From the NCBI GenBank assembly GCA_031769625.1, contig JAUIMM010000740.1, positions 541,001 to 605,000 on the forward strand: a stretch of DNA of 64,000 bases. The letters run 5' to 3'. Source of the stretch: Taudactylus pleione (Eukaryota; Chordata; Amphibia; Anura; Myobatrachidae). Positions 1 to 11,615 of the stretch are shown in pieces. Under the pieces are notes generated by a model. The model was not told where the DNA came from, ran no database searches, and worked only from the letters and a program-made list of their open reading frames with translations. Within the stretch, counting starts at the first letter, position 1. Every line of letters starts with the position of its first letter. The position numbers and the translations under genes were made by a program.

Positions 1-926
1 AGGCCAGTGTAGGCAACAAAATTGGCCCTTTAACAGGCTGATACAGCGCTCTACAACCTGCCTGGTGGCTATAAGCGCGTTATTATATTGCGTTTGTGGT
101 CTTGGTGTGGGGACAACATAAGGAGTCAGAAGCTATGATGTGCAAGAATATCCACTGTCTCCTGCATTGTTTTGATAAAAAACAAACAAAAAAATAACAT
201 AAAAAAACAATAAACGTTAAAAGGTAACAAATTTAATACAAAAACTTCCCCATTTCCATGCATCATGGACAATTTATGCCAGATCCCTGATTGTCAGATG
301 ACAAAGGAGTCATGTTCACTGCCCACAAATTTTGAATTCAGGGAAGGATCTGGAGGGAGGCATCACATACCACCATTACAATCAGAGAATGGAAGTGCTT
401 ACGGTTCCTAAAAAATTGCTCCTGGGCAGCTGGAGCCACAAGTGGAATGTGAGTGCCATCCACTACCCCTATCACGTGTGGGAAGCCAGCAATAGACATA
501 AACTGCTGCTTCAACACACCAGGAGTTTCCATATCCAAAGGCATACTTATACATTGGCTGATGCGACAAAGAAAAGCCTGAAATACGCGCCTCAGGATCC
601 TAGAAAATTATGGCCTGCATATCCCAACTACCACAGCCAGTGGTTTGAAAGGACCCTGAGGCACAGAAATGTAACACCGACAACAACTGGGTGAGTGGTG
701 GTATTGCTGTAGGAATGTTTGTTTGACGTTCTAGATCACTGTCTATTATCAAGAGAGTATCTAGGAGAACCTGGGGTGGTAAACTATATTGCCGCAAAAC
801 AACATCATCCAGCAGTACAAACAGGGTGACAAGTGTTTGAATTATCTGTGGCCTTGCACGCCTATGCTGCCTAGGCCTTGGAGGATGAACAGATGGGTAG
901 GGGTGAGACAGTACAGAGTTTATCAT
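1..926 (-). pseudogene. PIF/Harbinger nuclease (HARBI1-like), broken
   Basis: This is a decayed DDE nuclease of a PIF/Harbinger DNA transposon, the enzyme that cuts and joins the element. Read on the minus strand, 926-600 gives the N-terminal part (LDDVVLRQYSLPPQVLLD, then SDLERQTNIPTAIPPLTQLL). 544-338 gives the core GFPHVIGVVDGTHIPLV, with the first catalytic Asp in VDGTH, then FRNRKHFHSL and VVCDASL. About 330-245 gives VGSEHDSF (second Asp) and QSGIWHKL after a stop. About 164-1 gives GDSGY, LLTPYVVP, then ATRQVVERCISLLKGQF with the C-terminal Glu. A TGCAG acceptor near 165 suggests an intron between the last two blocks. Frames change near 545-600 and stops interrupt 338 and about 140, so it cannot encode an intact protein. 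The C-terminus runs off the window start. The Myb-like partner lies at 1440-2390 in divergent orientation, as in other Harbinger elements. The family call is firm. Confidence 0.88.
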
Positions 927-1439
927 TTGTCCAACAGTGATCTGAAAATGTAAAAAAAAAATCCTGGTGAACTTCCAAATGAAAAGTAAAATAAAAAACT
1001 TAGCTTTAGTGGTTTTTGCATAAATCTTACTGGGGTTGCATTGGACATTTTCATAGTGTTACTAAAAATAAGCACAAATATACATTTTCAAAAAATTACA
1101 TAAAAAAAACTTAAATAAAAAAACATTACATGGTAAGATAGTGACACTGGAAAATATAAGCCAATATAAAACAAACACAAAACCAGTCAATATGTTACCC
1201 TGACATGCAAGCACAACATGACTTTTGGCATTTGCAAAAGTAAGGTCACATAACAACTTACCTGCTCCAAAATAGGCAACAGTAATCCTTATAAAGCAAG
1301 CATAAATATTCACCAGACATCATAGAACGCACACCTAAAAAAAGTAAAAACGTACCCTTAAATAGCGTGTCAAAAAATCGCCAAGCGTACACAGCTGTTG
1401 TCATGTAGGCTAAACCTGAAAGTGAAATTTGTAAATGTT

Positions 1440-2390
1440 TGGTTTGTTACAGACGCTCGGGATGTGGAGAATAGGGACGAGCCAACACCAGAGGAGGCTT
1501 AGGCAGCCGGCACTCTCTAGGAAGGAGATGGAGGTTTTAATTGGTTTGGCCATGGACCACATAGTCCATGCACCAAGAAATATGGGGGCAGCAGAAAAAG
1601 AATGCATCTGGGCGGAGATTGCCAATGCTATCATCTTGGAGGGGGCCTTCGTCCGGAGTGCTTGAGAAGTAAAGAGACGGTAAGTTTGTCAAACTCAGTA
1701 AATTGTTGCTAAAGTAAATTTCAAAATTATGAAGTTAGTTGTTTAAAACATTAATAAACAAACATTCACAGATAGACTGGCTTCAAGTACAGGCTGAAGT
1801 GAAAGATGGCGGATAGGGAGGCCCATGCCAGGGGAACAGGTGGTGGGCCCACCCCAGAGTCCCTCGAATTCACTGCATTAGAGGAAATGGGACTGGGGTG
1901 TATTGAAGAGGAGGAGGTGTTCGGTGTGTCCAACATGGACACTGACATGACTAACATTATAGCCCCGCATGGGGTTTTGATATTTTTTTTTTGTTTGTTA
2001 TTTTACACATTGTAGCGTTGATTTTGGGCCACATTAATATAGTCAATATTGTTTAATTTGTGATTTTCTTCTATTTTTTTTATAGAACAACGTGATGCTA
2101 AGTCTGCTCCTGAGTCTATTTCTGAGCCCATCCTGTCAGGAGTGTTTGCAGGGGATGATGCAACACTTACACCTGCAAACCCCACTCCTAAAGCCCGAGG
2201 TCCTTAACACCGAGCTATTGTATGAAACACACCGGAGCACCGCCATCTTTAAAAATTTAGAGGCAGGCTTGATGAGAATGGGCGAGGCCCAGGAGCAGAC
2301 AGATGGGGCCCTCAAACAGATGACTGGGGCCCTGGAATGGCCCTGGAGCAGGCCAACATAATCAACAGCAATGCCATGCGAGGACCTCTG
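1440..2390 (+). pseudogene. Harbinger Myb/SANT-like accessory protein, broken
   Basis: This is the probable DNA-binding partner of the Harbinger nuclease at 1-926. A first segment (about 1490-1680) reads ALSRKEMEVLIGLAMDHIV and MGAAEKECIWAEIANAI, a tri-helical Myb/SANT-like domain, then after one stop EVKRR and a GTAAGT donor at 1681. A second segment after a CACAG acceptor near 1770 reads WLQVQAEVK, then in another frame REAHARGTGGGPTPESLEF and TALEEMGLGCIEEEEVFGV. A third, after a T-rich TATAG acceptor near 2085, reads QRDAKSAPESISEPIL, then in a shifted frame LNTELLYETHRSTAIFKNLE and a Glu/Gln-rich probable coiled coil. Each segment is short and carries stops or frame changes, so the gene is dead. 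Exon edges are inferred from splice-like sites only. Confidence 0.6.
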
Positions 2391-2899
2391 GAATACCAAC
2401 AGCCAGCCCCGACCCTATGGTCAGGGTCGACCCTAATCCCCCAAATCCACTTTACACCAGGCCAGTTGGCATAAGATCTACATTGGTTTACTGCTTCAAC
2501 ATATCTTACCACCTTGATAGCTTACTTAACTTAGGCTATAAAATCAATAAAGACACGGACACCAGAGCTTGGCTAAAAGGTCACAGCTTTTATTTATAGA
2601 TTAATCAATCAACCTAACCAGGGTGGCCAAGAGACGCTGCAAACTCAGTTCTAGCTTTCAACCTTGATCAAATACTCGGAGGACGACTTAAACGTCCTCC
2701 CTCTAGACGTACTAACGATGTGAGAGTCTCACATCCCTCTTGGGCCAATCCGAGGTGCTTCCGTACAGCCAGCACCTGGGTCCCCCCGCACAGAGAAGGA
2801 CAAATTCACCAGGGGCAACGAGGGTCAGTGCCCCCACAAAGTTGTCTTACGCCACCTAAAGCCACTGAGTTGCAGCGTACTCCCGCCAAAGCCAGGCCC
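2391..2899. other. Intervening DNA between Harbinger and Ngaro-like elements
   Basis: No coding sequence was recognised. It should hold the outer end of the Harbinger element and the 3' untranslated end of the minus-strand Ngaro-like element. I could not identify either terminal repeat. A short self-complementary GACCCT/AGGGTC pair lies near 2410-2433. Confidence 0.4.
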
Positions 2900-2939
2900 T
2901 AAGAGAGACTGGCCCGCCACCCAAAACGAAAACTAGCCT

Positions 2940-3455
2940 TTCACAAACAAAGCTGTACCCAAAGCATTCAGATGCACACCATCATTCCGAAATAAAACTT
3001 CCCAAGCTCACCCACCAGAAAAACCATGACTAAATCCCACTCCATCAATGGACTAAACATGCCTTGTAAACGCGCCATTCACTTTCTTACGAGCCCTCTC
3101 CAATGCACCATGCTTACGCACCTCACTCCACTTCAAATGAGTCATCATTTCAGACCACACCATCGGAACAGTCAGCCATCGCAAACGCATCTCATCCAAA
3201 ACTTCACAAAGCCTCTCAATTAACGCGACACTTTTCAACTGACCCACATCGTTGCCTCCAACATGCAACACTAAAAATTTTGGGATTCCCCACTCCGACA
3301 CTGATGACACAATCAAAGCCAACACCGACTCAACGCGCAATCCTATCAAACCAATCCATCGAATACTAAAACCACTAGGCCATCAGGCCAGACTCTGGGC
3401 CAACACATGTTTTTCCGCCCAAAAGATATAAGAGTGGCCCACAAGCCACACCTGT
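2940..3455 (-). pseudogene. SGNH hydrolase module of the Ngaro-like element
   Basis: This is a serine esterase/lipase-fold module found as an extra frame in vertebrate Ngaro elements; its role in the element is not established. On the minus strand the nucleophile block VWLVGHSYIFWAEKHVL lies near 3452-3400, with GHSY at 3428-3439. After one stop the same frame resumes with GLRVESVLALIVSSV and PKFLVLHVGGNDVGQL (oxyanion block GGND), then VWSEMMTHLKW and ALERARKKVNGAF. The C-terminal catalytic block DGVHLNALG survives in another frame, with DGVHL at 2969-2983. All three signature blocks are readable, but stops after WAEKHVLAQSLA and after FTRHV plus a frame change break the protein. Confidence 0.8.
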
Positions 3456-3705
3456 CCATCCTCCTTTCCAAAATCTGTGGAAAAGAGAAAACCTTAACCA
3501 TGAGAACCACACCAAACCCAAGACCAACAACACAACTTAATCAAACACATAGCAACTGACTAGCAGGGATGCATGTAAGTGGGGAAAACAGGAACCCGAG
3601 TGAAGAAGAAAAACTAAAAAACCTACCCGTGAACCAAATTGGGCCAGATCATGGCTAACGGGAGGAAAAATTAAAAAATCCCTTCACACCCCCAACTGTT
3701 GAACG

Positions 3706-4590
3706 CTAGCCGTTCAATGATTGGCGGGTAAGCAACGTTTTCGGGTTAAAGCAAGGTGCGCATCTATAACTTCCCGCAACACACTTATTCCTAAAAGCAG
3801 CCGATTTCCAGCGCCCTACCTGCTGAATAAACTCTGCAGACACCCCGTATAGAGCAGCGCAAGTAGCAGCACCAATACGAAATGAATAGGTACCATAATC
3901 TGAAGGATTTACCCTTGACTCCATTAAACCCGTCCTAAAGCCCGCTGTGAAGTGGTACTTAGCGAGGGGTGTGTGGTATGCATGCAGTAACCATTGAGGC
4001 GGGCGTAACTCCATGTACTGTGAAGCTAAATGAACCGGACAAATAATCACGTCCCGATGCTGATTTAAGTAACCCACTTACCCCTTCCGGTTTGATCGGT
4101 TTCAGAGAATCGAAGCTTGCAAGGCACAGCCGAATCTCTAAAAGCGATATCCTAACAAAAACCCAAAGGAACTAAATGCGTTATTGAAAGCTAACAACTC
4201 ACTAACCCTAAAAAAGCTCCAAAAAATGTAGCTGCAAAAGCAAGGCGAAACGGAGAAGCCTAAACCTATCAGAATAAATCTTCCCCATAACTGTAACAAA
4301 TCGGACAAAAGCTGCAATTCAAACTGGTACACGGGAGTAGCGCGAGGGTGCCCCCTTCAGCCAACCCCTCCCAGCCTTCACTAGCACAAAAGACCTGGTG
4401 GGATAGTGAAAAACCTTTAGCCTGCAACAGAAGGAGACCCCCGCAAGAGCAGACCCAGTAGAAGCCCTGGATCTACCTTGTTGATATCTAACCCAAACAA
4501 AGGAAGAAATCAAATCTTCCGGCTACTAACCCTCCATCTCCAGAAGTGCACAATGTGTGTGCACCAAGTACGCCAAGCGTCCGAGTAAGC
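3706..4590 (-). pseudogene. Tyrosine recombinase of the Ngaro-like element, broken
   Basis: This is the integrase-equivalent of the retrotransposon. Minus-strand 4513-4319 gives the N-terminal core-binding part (WVRYQQGRSRASTGSALAGV, then SFVLVKAGRGWLKGAPSR). 4332-4138 gives FWSFFRVSELLAFN, whose RVSEL block carries the first catalytic Arg. 4077-3706 gives the C-terminal catalytic part with YSFRIGAATCAALYGV and QQVGRWKSAAF. In this clade the usual HxxR box reads SFRIG. The position after GRWKSAAF, where the nucleophilic Tyr is expected, reads RNKCVAGSY, so the active Tyr may be lost or displaced. The domain is split over at least two frames and lies just downstream of the RNase H. Confidence 0.82.
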
Positions 4591-4599
4591 CCTGAAAGT

Positions 4600-6070
4600 A
4601 AATGGGGTGAGCGATTGCAACGCCAAACCCTCTAAGCTGGCCTGATGATCTGCCACACAAAAGAGGGGCACACCAAACCAACATCAGAAGCCAACGGGAC
4701 AAGCGCTCGGAGGCATGCAAATTGAAAACTAGACAAAGCATCAGCAATCTCATTAAATATACCTGGTACGTGCCTAGCTCTAAATCTGATATTAGCCTTG
4801 AGGCAGCGCAAAACTAAATGTCAAAGCAAACGAAAACACAAAAGGTGTGGATGAACGCTGGTTGCTGCTGGCGTGAACCACATCCAGATTGTCGCACCAA
4901 AATATTACATGACAGTTGCTAAGTCGCGCGGACCAGAGTTCAACTGAAATGACAATTGAGAACAGTTCCAACAGCAGCAAGTTACTTGTCCAGCCCTCCT
5001 CGCGACAATCAAATGGCCATGGGGCAGCACACCCTACACCATTGAAAAAGATCCCAAAAACCGGACGACCCAGCCGCATCAGTAAAAAGTTGCAATATGC
5101 TGTTCGCCACAGGAGGTGATGACCAAATACGTTCGCCATTAAATTGTAACAAAAACCTGTTTCGATGTAGAAGATCCTCCTTTATCTCAGCCGACAGGCA
5201 ACATGCTGACACGGCCATGCCGACCCGGCTGTGGCCCTCTCCAATTTTCTGAAAAATACTCTACCCATGGGAATGATCTGGCAAGCAAAATTAAGGAACC
5301 TAGAAGTGATTGAACTCTACGTAACCTAACTGAGTTTGCTGCTGAGCAAACTGCCATAAGTTCCAGCAATTTTTCTACTTTGTCACGCGGTAGCCTACAA
5401 CAACCGGCCGCTGTATCTATCTCGATTCCTAAAAATGATAAGCAAAACACCGGACCCTCCATCTTCTCCTGAGCCCTAGGAACCCCTAAAACTTGGAACA
5501 ACGCCTGCGCAGAAAAAAGGAGATCAGAACAAACGTCACTATCTTCTGGACTTATGAAGAGAAAATCATCCAGATAGTGTGCTATGCCCGACTGACCTGT
5601 ACCGGCATGAAGACCCCATTGAAGAAAGGAGCTGAATTTCTCAAAATAAGCCCAGGAAACCCGCTAATCCATAGGCAAACATTTATCTACAAAATAACCC
5701 GAATCCAACCGAAAACCCCTGAATTGCATGGCTTCGAGATGCATCGGCAACAAATGAAATGCAGCTTCTATGTCTAACTTCGCCAATCAAAGCGCCATGA
5801 GCAAAAATGCGCTCTAAGCCTAAAGTATCATCGAAAGATTGATACACAACCCTGAACAACTCTCAGGTATGGCGTCGTTTATGGAACAGCCCTGAGGATA
5901 TAAGATGTTGTATAAAACGGAAATTACCTGGCACTTACAGGGACCACACCCACAGGGGATATACAGAGGTTATGCAAAGGAGGACAGGGAAAGAAACCCT
6001 CCATCCTCTCCTTGAAAACCTCCGCACCCACTTTATCCCTCAACTCCCCCGGAAAATCCCTGGCGGAGCG
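4600..6070 (-). pseudogene. Reverse transcriptase-RNase H of the Ngaro-like element, broken
   Basis: This is the polymerase of the element. Reading the minus strand from 6070: RSARDFPGELRDKVGAEVF, then ISPVGVVP, then LAKLDIEAAFHLLPMH with the first palm Asp (about 5790-5745). AYFEKFSS follows in part, then GIAHYLDDFLFISPEDSD, whose YLDD catalytic box is at 5565-5576. 5501-5187 continues in frame with CLSFLGIEIDTAAGCCRLP and VRLRRVQSLLGSL, the RT thumb. RNase H follows at 5218-4792 in two frames with LQLFTDAAGSSGF, LLLLELFSIVISVELWS and VIFWCDNLDVVHA, so the D-E-D triad is still visible. Frame changes near 5580, 5190 and 5070 and scattered stops inactivate it. Confidence 0.87.
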
Positions 6071-6229
6071 AAAGTTCTGTGATGCCTAAATACCAACGGC
6101 CCTATTATAGGTAAACAAAAACCATATGAAAAAACCTTCTAACAAAACAAAGCATCTTCCCTACATGGATATAACCTTACCCATCTAGTAAGAGAAGCCA
6201 AACATATTAGATATCTAGCTTTGACCAAT

Positions 6230-8118
6230 TCCCTTGTGGCCTATGCCCGCCATACCTCTACGTCCTTAAACCCAAACGGAATGACGAGAGCACCGTCATG
6301 TTTCTTCCTAAATTGAGAGTCATATTCGCGCCACGCCAAATCGCGAGACCGGACGAACATGCACAGCATCATAAATAAAAATCTGATAGTGTCTACATGC
6401 TCTTCCGCCCTGGTCTCAAAGTAACACGCCGCAAAATGAGCATGCCCTTAAACATGTGTTAAAGAAGCAAAAGGCATCCTACCAAAGCCCCCCGTCCTAT
6501 TAGCCTTAGTGAAAACCTTTTTCATTACAACCGTGAGCGACCAAAGGTCCGCGAATGTTCCTCTACGAATCCTGCCTTTGACACTTTTACGCAAACCCCG
6601 GAGTACCGCAGTATTTGCACATTGGACTGTGACCGCACCTGCTTCCTGCGCCTTAACCCCTGTCTCATCATCCTCCCTAGCACGCAACCTGACTTTTTAG
6701 CCAAAACGCCGCGCTACCATTCTAGCAATCTTACGGGGGCATGCAGGGGAACCAGAAGAGTGCAATAAGGATGAAGAAGAATCAGAAAAAGACATAGCAG
6801 TTTCATAATCACCAGAACCGGATGGCCCAGGAACCGCCTCGCCAGCTTTACCTCTTGACGCCTCCCCTGTCTCGGTCACCGGGGTCGACTCGTCTTGACC
6901 CAGAACAGGCAACAAAGGACCAAACATACACCACTCCGGATAGACCGCTCACAACATCGGAACCTAAAACTGATGAAGACGGGTGAGGCACCGGCAACTT
7001 GGACAAAGTAGCAGTTACAGGTGGAGGCGACAGGACCAAAACAGGAGGGCGAATGTGTGGGCCACGATTAGGAGATAACTGACTGGACCTGTACATATAC
7101 GGGGGGCAATGGCACTGTGTTTGGGATGGGAAGTGGAAGTGGTGGCTGAAGAGGTGGTGCGGCAGGGGGGGGTAAAATTGCAGAGGAGGCAAGCAGAGGC
7201 AAAGAAATTGGGGTTGCTGCAAAGCTTAAGGATAGGATATGGAAGATGCCGCCAATTGTGACGCATAACGGGAGGTTGGAGGGGCTACTGCAAAGGAAGC
7301 TAAAATGAGAGGAGCTACGCCTGAGCTCCAGGATGCCTGACTCCAAGAAGGGCCGGCCATGGTAATGGGTGTAGATGTAGTGAACACAGTTGCCTGACTA
7401 CTCGCTGCAGTGTACCAAGGGGGCTGAAAAGGGGGCCTGTGACACAAAACTAAAAGGCACCCCAACACTATGCGTGGGGAGCCAATAGGCGGTGTTAAGT
7501 GCATGGGCACACCGCCGGGCACCTGACTGGCAGTGCCAGCAAAGTAGGGGGAGCTTCTACCTAAAATGGCCGCCGGCTGAAAGATGGCCGCCGGACCCGC
7601 CGCGTGAGCCAGACCGGAGGGACCACCTGTGAACAGCAATGCAAGGGATAAGATGCGGAGATTAAAACCCGGCACCCGCACCAGCATAGGGCCAAGTGAA
7701 GATGCCGGCATGTGACTGATGAGAACTGAGGTAGAAGCAGGCGCCGGGTGGCGCGCAAGAGCGGCCCCCGCGATGGAAGGGGAAATATGGTGGTGAACCG
7801 GAGGTGGCGCCTTGGCTGCGAACAGCGAAGATGACGGAGGAGCGGCAGTGATAGCGGCGGGGGATGAGAAGGTAAGAGGCGCGGGGTTGGTACTGCGGGC
7901 TCTCTAGGGGGGGACTGTTCTGGTGCCAAAATAACGGCATGGATTGGAGAAGGAGGGAGGGGTGAGGGGGAAGCCGGGCTTGCAGCAGGCCCGCTTGAAG
8001 AGGGAGAGCTCGCACCTGAGGAGGCAGAGGCAGCGGCTGCTGGGGGATTGCCTGTGGAAATAGTGAATCCGTCCAGGGACGCCATGAGGAGGGCTGCCGA
8101 TGAAATGGGAGGTGACAC
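6230..8118 (-). pseudogene. Gag-like region of the Ngaro-like element, broken
   Basis: This is the probable capsid-type protein at the 5' end of the element. 8118-7561 encodes a Ser/Pro/Ala-rich low-complexity N-terminus (PPAAAASASSGASSPSSSGP). 7222-6848 remains Pro-rich but out of frame. 6687-6448 gives the better conserved block ETGVKAQEAGAVTVQ, LRGLRKSVKGRIRRGTFADL and WSLTVVMKKVFTKANRTGG. About 6443-6235, in a shifted frame, gives HFAACYFETRAEEHVDTI, then RSRDLAWREYDSQFRKKHDG and FGFKDVEVWRAW, which I recognise from Ngaro/DIRS Gag regions. The start is uncertain. Frame changes separate the blocks. Confidence 0.68.
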
Positions 8119-8350
8119 GCGGGAGGGAGCCGCGCACAGCGGGCATGAAAAATATGTAAACTGGATGGGAGGGGGAGCAGAGCGACGGGGCTGGGACCTG
8201 ATGAAACTAACAGAGGGACAGCTGGCTAGCAGATGGGCTCACTGGTGTAAAATAGGACAGATGAACATAGTACTATCAAATGCACCAAAATATACTCAGC
8301 TTTTAAGAAGATCCACTACAAAGAGACTGGGCTGAGCTCTAGCAGCCCTT

Positions 8351-8783
8351 TAAATAGTCCCAACCTAACTCCTCCTTTCAACAAATCCCATAGGATAATC
8401 CAACCATCTGACATACTCACATTTACCCAGCAACAAGGCTGTCATAAACACCAACACCCAGCAGAAAACCAGCAATCTTATCTATCCTCAATTCTATACA
8501 AATTTTGTCTTCCTTAGTACATCCCTTCAGCCTAGGGCCAGAAAGGCCAAAAAATGACAGCATTGGCAATCTTGTGCTGCCCCCATATTTCAACCATCAA
8601 AACCTCCCTCTCCTTCCTTGAGAATTGTATAATTTATTTTGTTCTATAGTTTATCATGTGTATTTGAACATTATGTGTTTTAGAATGTTTCCAATACCAA
8701 AAATGTGAAAAAATAAATCAAACAACAAACAAAAAAAAATCTTCAGACTCATGTTTTAAAAATAATTATTTAGAGTAGACTAA
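8351..8783. other. AT-rich stretch without a recognised feature
   Basis: No coding frame, RNA gene or repeat was recognised. The segment contains A-runs near 8725-8745 and sits between the 5' side of the Ngaro-like element and a MITE. Confidence 0.5.
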
Positions 8784-8977
8784 GGGTTAAATTTAGAAAG
8801 TGAGAGTTTTTAGAAGTGAGTTTTAAAAGTGATGTTGCCCATAGCAACCAATCAGATCCTACTTAACATTTAACTAGCATCTTCTAGAAGATAGTAGCTA
8901 GAATCTGATTGGTTGCTATGGGCAATATCACTTTTAAAACTCATTTCTAAAAACTCTCACCTTAGAAAATGTACCCC
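8784..8977. mobile_element. 194-bp palindromic MITE with TAA target duplication
   Basis: Two arms of roughly 80 bp are near-perfect inverted copies, running from GGGTTAAATTTAGAAAGTGA on the left to its complement ending GTACCCC on the right. Each arm carries the CAAT-containing core GCCCATAGCAACCAATCAGA. A central spacer of a few dozen bases separates them. TAA flanks both sides (8781-8783 and 8978-8980). TAA duplication and G-rich ends suggest a PIF/Harbinger-mobilised MITE. There is no coding capacity. Confidence 0.85.
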
Positions 8978-9133
8978 TAATACATCAATAGAGGCTAACG
9001 TAGCAATGGTTAGGTGAAGAAATAATTATACATACATTTGTTTAAAAGATTAGTTTTTAAACTTAGACATTTACAGCTGTGTTGTTTTAGTTTAATGGAC
9101 ACCGAGAAATAGTGGAAAAACAAATGTATAACA

Positions 9134-9418
9134 TTCACACACACATATACACACACATACACATACACACATACACACACACACATACACACACATACAC
9201 ACACACATTCACATACATACATAAACACACATACACACACATACATACACACATACACACACATACATACACACACATACACACACACACACATTCACAC
9301 ACATACATACACACATACACACATACACACACACACACACATTCACACACATACACACACATTCACACACACATACACACACACATACATACACACATAC
9401 ATACACACATTCACACAC
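9134..9418. repeat. Compound CACATA/CACACA microsatellite
   Basis: An uninterrupted run of CACATA, CACACA and CATTCACA units on the plus strand, about 285 bp long. It ends exactly where the SINE begins, so the SINE probably inserted next to or into it. Open frames across it (repeating [12 protein letters not shown] peptides) are low-complexity artefacts. Confidence 0.95.
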
Positions 9419-9805
9419 AGCACAGATGGTGTAATGGTTAGCATTACTGCCTCACAGCACTGAGGTCATGGGTTCAATTCCCACCACGGCCCTAACTGTG
9501 TGGAGTTTGTATATTCTCCCTGTGCTTGCGTGGGTTTCCTCCGGGTACTCCAGTTTCCTCCCACATTCCAAAAATATACTGGTAGGTTAATTGGCTCCCA
9601 ACAAAAATTAACCCTAGTGTGTGTGTGTGTGCGCGCGCATGTGATAGGGAACATAGAGTGTTAGCTCCACTGGTGCAGGGACTGATGTAAATGGCCAACT
9701 ATTCTCTGTAAAGCACTACAGAATATGTGTGCGCTATATAAAATAACTGGTAATAATAATAATAAATAATAATACATTAAAACATAAATAATAATAAAAA
9801 AAAAC
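9419..9805 (+). mobile_element. tRNA-derived SINE, V-SINE/DANA-like
   Basis: The 5' part is tRNA-like with an A-box-like TGGTGTAATGGTTAGC (from 9427) and a good B box GGGTTCAATTCC (9470-9481), an internal RNA polymerase III promoter. The body carries the conserved central block TGTGGAGTTTGTATATTCTC, GTGGGTTTCCTCCGGGTAC and CAGTTTCCTCCCACATTCC, typical of vertebrate V-SINE/DANA-type SINEs. A GT/GC microsatellite interrupts it at about 9617-9640. The 3' end, GCGCTATATAAAATAACTGG followed by TAA/AATAAT repeats, resembles an L2-clade LINE tail, which would supply the transposition machinery in trans. Confidence 0.87.
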
Positions 9806-11615
9806 AGGCAGGTTTTCCAATAGTACAAAGTAAAGAATCAGATACACCAGGTGGATCAGTAAAGTGGTGAAGTGATGTGATTGCAGTTGTACACGTATGC
9901 AGACTATCACCAGTGATTGCTTTCTCACCACTTAGCAAACATCGGTACTGTCGAAGCCGGATAATTGGCTGAGACAGGATCGGTTTAAAATTAAATCTGC
10001 ACAACGCCATTTTGCGAATGGCAATAAGATGCCATTTTGCGACTGGCCGCCCAGCGCCATTTTAGTGGATCTCGTCCATTCTAAGAACATACGGCGATGC
10101 TATTATTTAGCATTGTGCGATTCCCACACAATTGAAAGAAGTTAAAAGTCCTCACCATATAAATACAGACAGTCACTAAAACATATATAATGAGTAACCC
10201 TGCAAAACACGTACCATGGTGTACTCCACAAACACGTAGTCGCACAATGCTAACTAGCGTCTTTTCTCAATACCCCAATACTTACACACTGCACACTTAC
10301 ATAGAAAGGTTCACTAGCATTAAAGTATAATATTCAAGGTTTATTCAGTAATTATTAATGTTGTGAAATAAATGTAATTTGATATCTAAGGTTTAGTACA
10401 TGGTAAGCAGACCGTGTTTGGTGTTGTACTGATCCACTGTGTCTTTGCAGATTTCCGGTACCATCGGTGAGAAGATCGCAAAATGTGTCTGCAAACTATG
10501 GACTATAGAGAGTTAAACATTAAAATGTACTCTGTAATGTAACCAGCTTAGATTTATTATGCAGCAGGAAAAAGGACACAAAGGGTTGCTGGAGGCTGGA
10601 TTGTGTCCATTCGAATTGACCTATGAACTATACTGTAACAGAAGAACCAGGAAGTAGAACCAATGGAATCATGCCAAACTGTTCTATTGTATTGCATATC
10701 TCTGTAAGAGTATATATGTGGGCTCTCTAAACCTGGATGCCAGTCTGCTTGCTTTGCTGTTGACAGAAGTTTCTATTTTGATGCCGGTATCTGGGTCCAG
10801 AGCGCGTGCGTATGTAACAACTGTACCTTGGGTCTGTACAATTTATTTGCACTAATTGTATTTAGATCACAGCATGTAACCTTCTGTTTTTATTTTGAAT
10901 TATAACTTTTTGTGCTTTGGAACCACACTCAAAGTCTGAAAGCATTTATTTCATGTGCGACTCATAACACTAAATAGCGACAATTTCAGATGGTATAGAC
11001 AGGCAGGAAGCAATAGTACCATGATGTCAGGACGTGAGCTACTCGCAGAGTTGTGGTTGACCTCACCCTACCTTAGGAAATGCATACCTCTCGCTCGTTC
11101 GCTCTGTGCTTCGTCTGCTATTAATGTAGTCGCAAGCGTGTAATGTATGCACGCCTCTTAAATGGCATTTGGACGACTGGGCACACCTGTGTTCTCACCT
11201 CCACTCACCCATTCACAAGCACCTTCCCCTGTTACCACCCACAAACTGTCTGTCACTCAAAGTAGTGACCTGAAAGTGGCTTACTAGCAACCAAAATCAG
11301 ATCGCAAAGACTGGCTTGCGCACGCGCACTGCAAATTATACACATGCGCAGATGGGAAAAAAAATGCTCAGAACAAGCGAGCGCAAATTAGTAACTGGGT
11401 GTGAATCAGGCCCTTAGTGAATTTACCTCTGAGTTGCTGGGATGTCATTGTATGTTACATCCCCTAACATGCATGATGGGTACAGTGAAGACAGATACAC
11501 ACGTGTGCATTAGGCTTCTCCCTGAGGAAACCTTTGTAGAGAGAGATTTTATTTCTCTACCACTGACACGGCCACGACATTTGCTGATTACATTAAAGGA
11601 GATCCGATACGTCCT
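9806..11615. other. Non-coding stretch without a firm feature
   Basis: No gene was recognised. It contains a repeated GCCATTTTGCGA motif near 10008-10040. A possible old solo LTR-like segment lies around 10534-10830, with a TATATATG box near 10711, promoter-like spacing and TGTAAC motifs at both ends, but no target duplication or retroviral gene was seen. At about 11403-11416 is GAATCAGGCCC, matching the termini of the palindromic MITEs elsewhere, but no partner end was found upstream. Confidence 0.35.

Larger units (their letters stand above)
2620..8350 (-). mobile_element. Decayed Ngaro-like (DIRS-order) tyrosine-recombinase retrotransposon
   Basis: On the minus strand this stretch carries, in order, a Gag-like region, reverse transcriptase plus RNase H, a tyrosine recombinase and an SGNH hydrolase. 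That set and order is characteristic of vertebrate Ngaro elements, which integrate through a tyrosine recombinase instead of a DDE integrase. DIRS1-type elements, such as the one at 58239-62765, lack the hydrolase. Stops and frame changes occur in every module, so the copy is inactive. The outer limits are approximate: I did not find the split direct repeats expected of Ngaro ends. Confidence 0.8.

Noticed and set aside
7226..8118. A host Pro/Ser-rich protein gene
   Set aside because: Position and orientation upstream of clear Gag and RT blocks make it the low-complexity N-terminus of the Ngaro-like Gag.
9112..9441. Reading frames across the CACATA microsatellite
   Set aside because: Low-complexity translations of a simple repeat on both strands.
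9419..9500. Functional tRNA gene
   Set aside because: A- and B-box-like motifs are present, but the sequence continues into a conserved SINE body with a LINE-type tail, and no cloverleaf is supported.
10534..10830. Solo retroviral LTR
   Set aside because: TATA-like and TGTAAC-bounded features are suggestive, but no target duplication, primer-binding site or retroviral gene was found. It was kept only as a remark.
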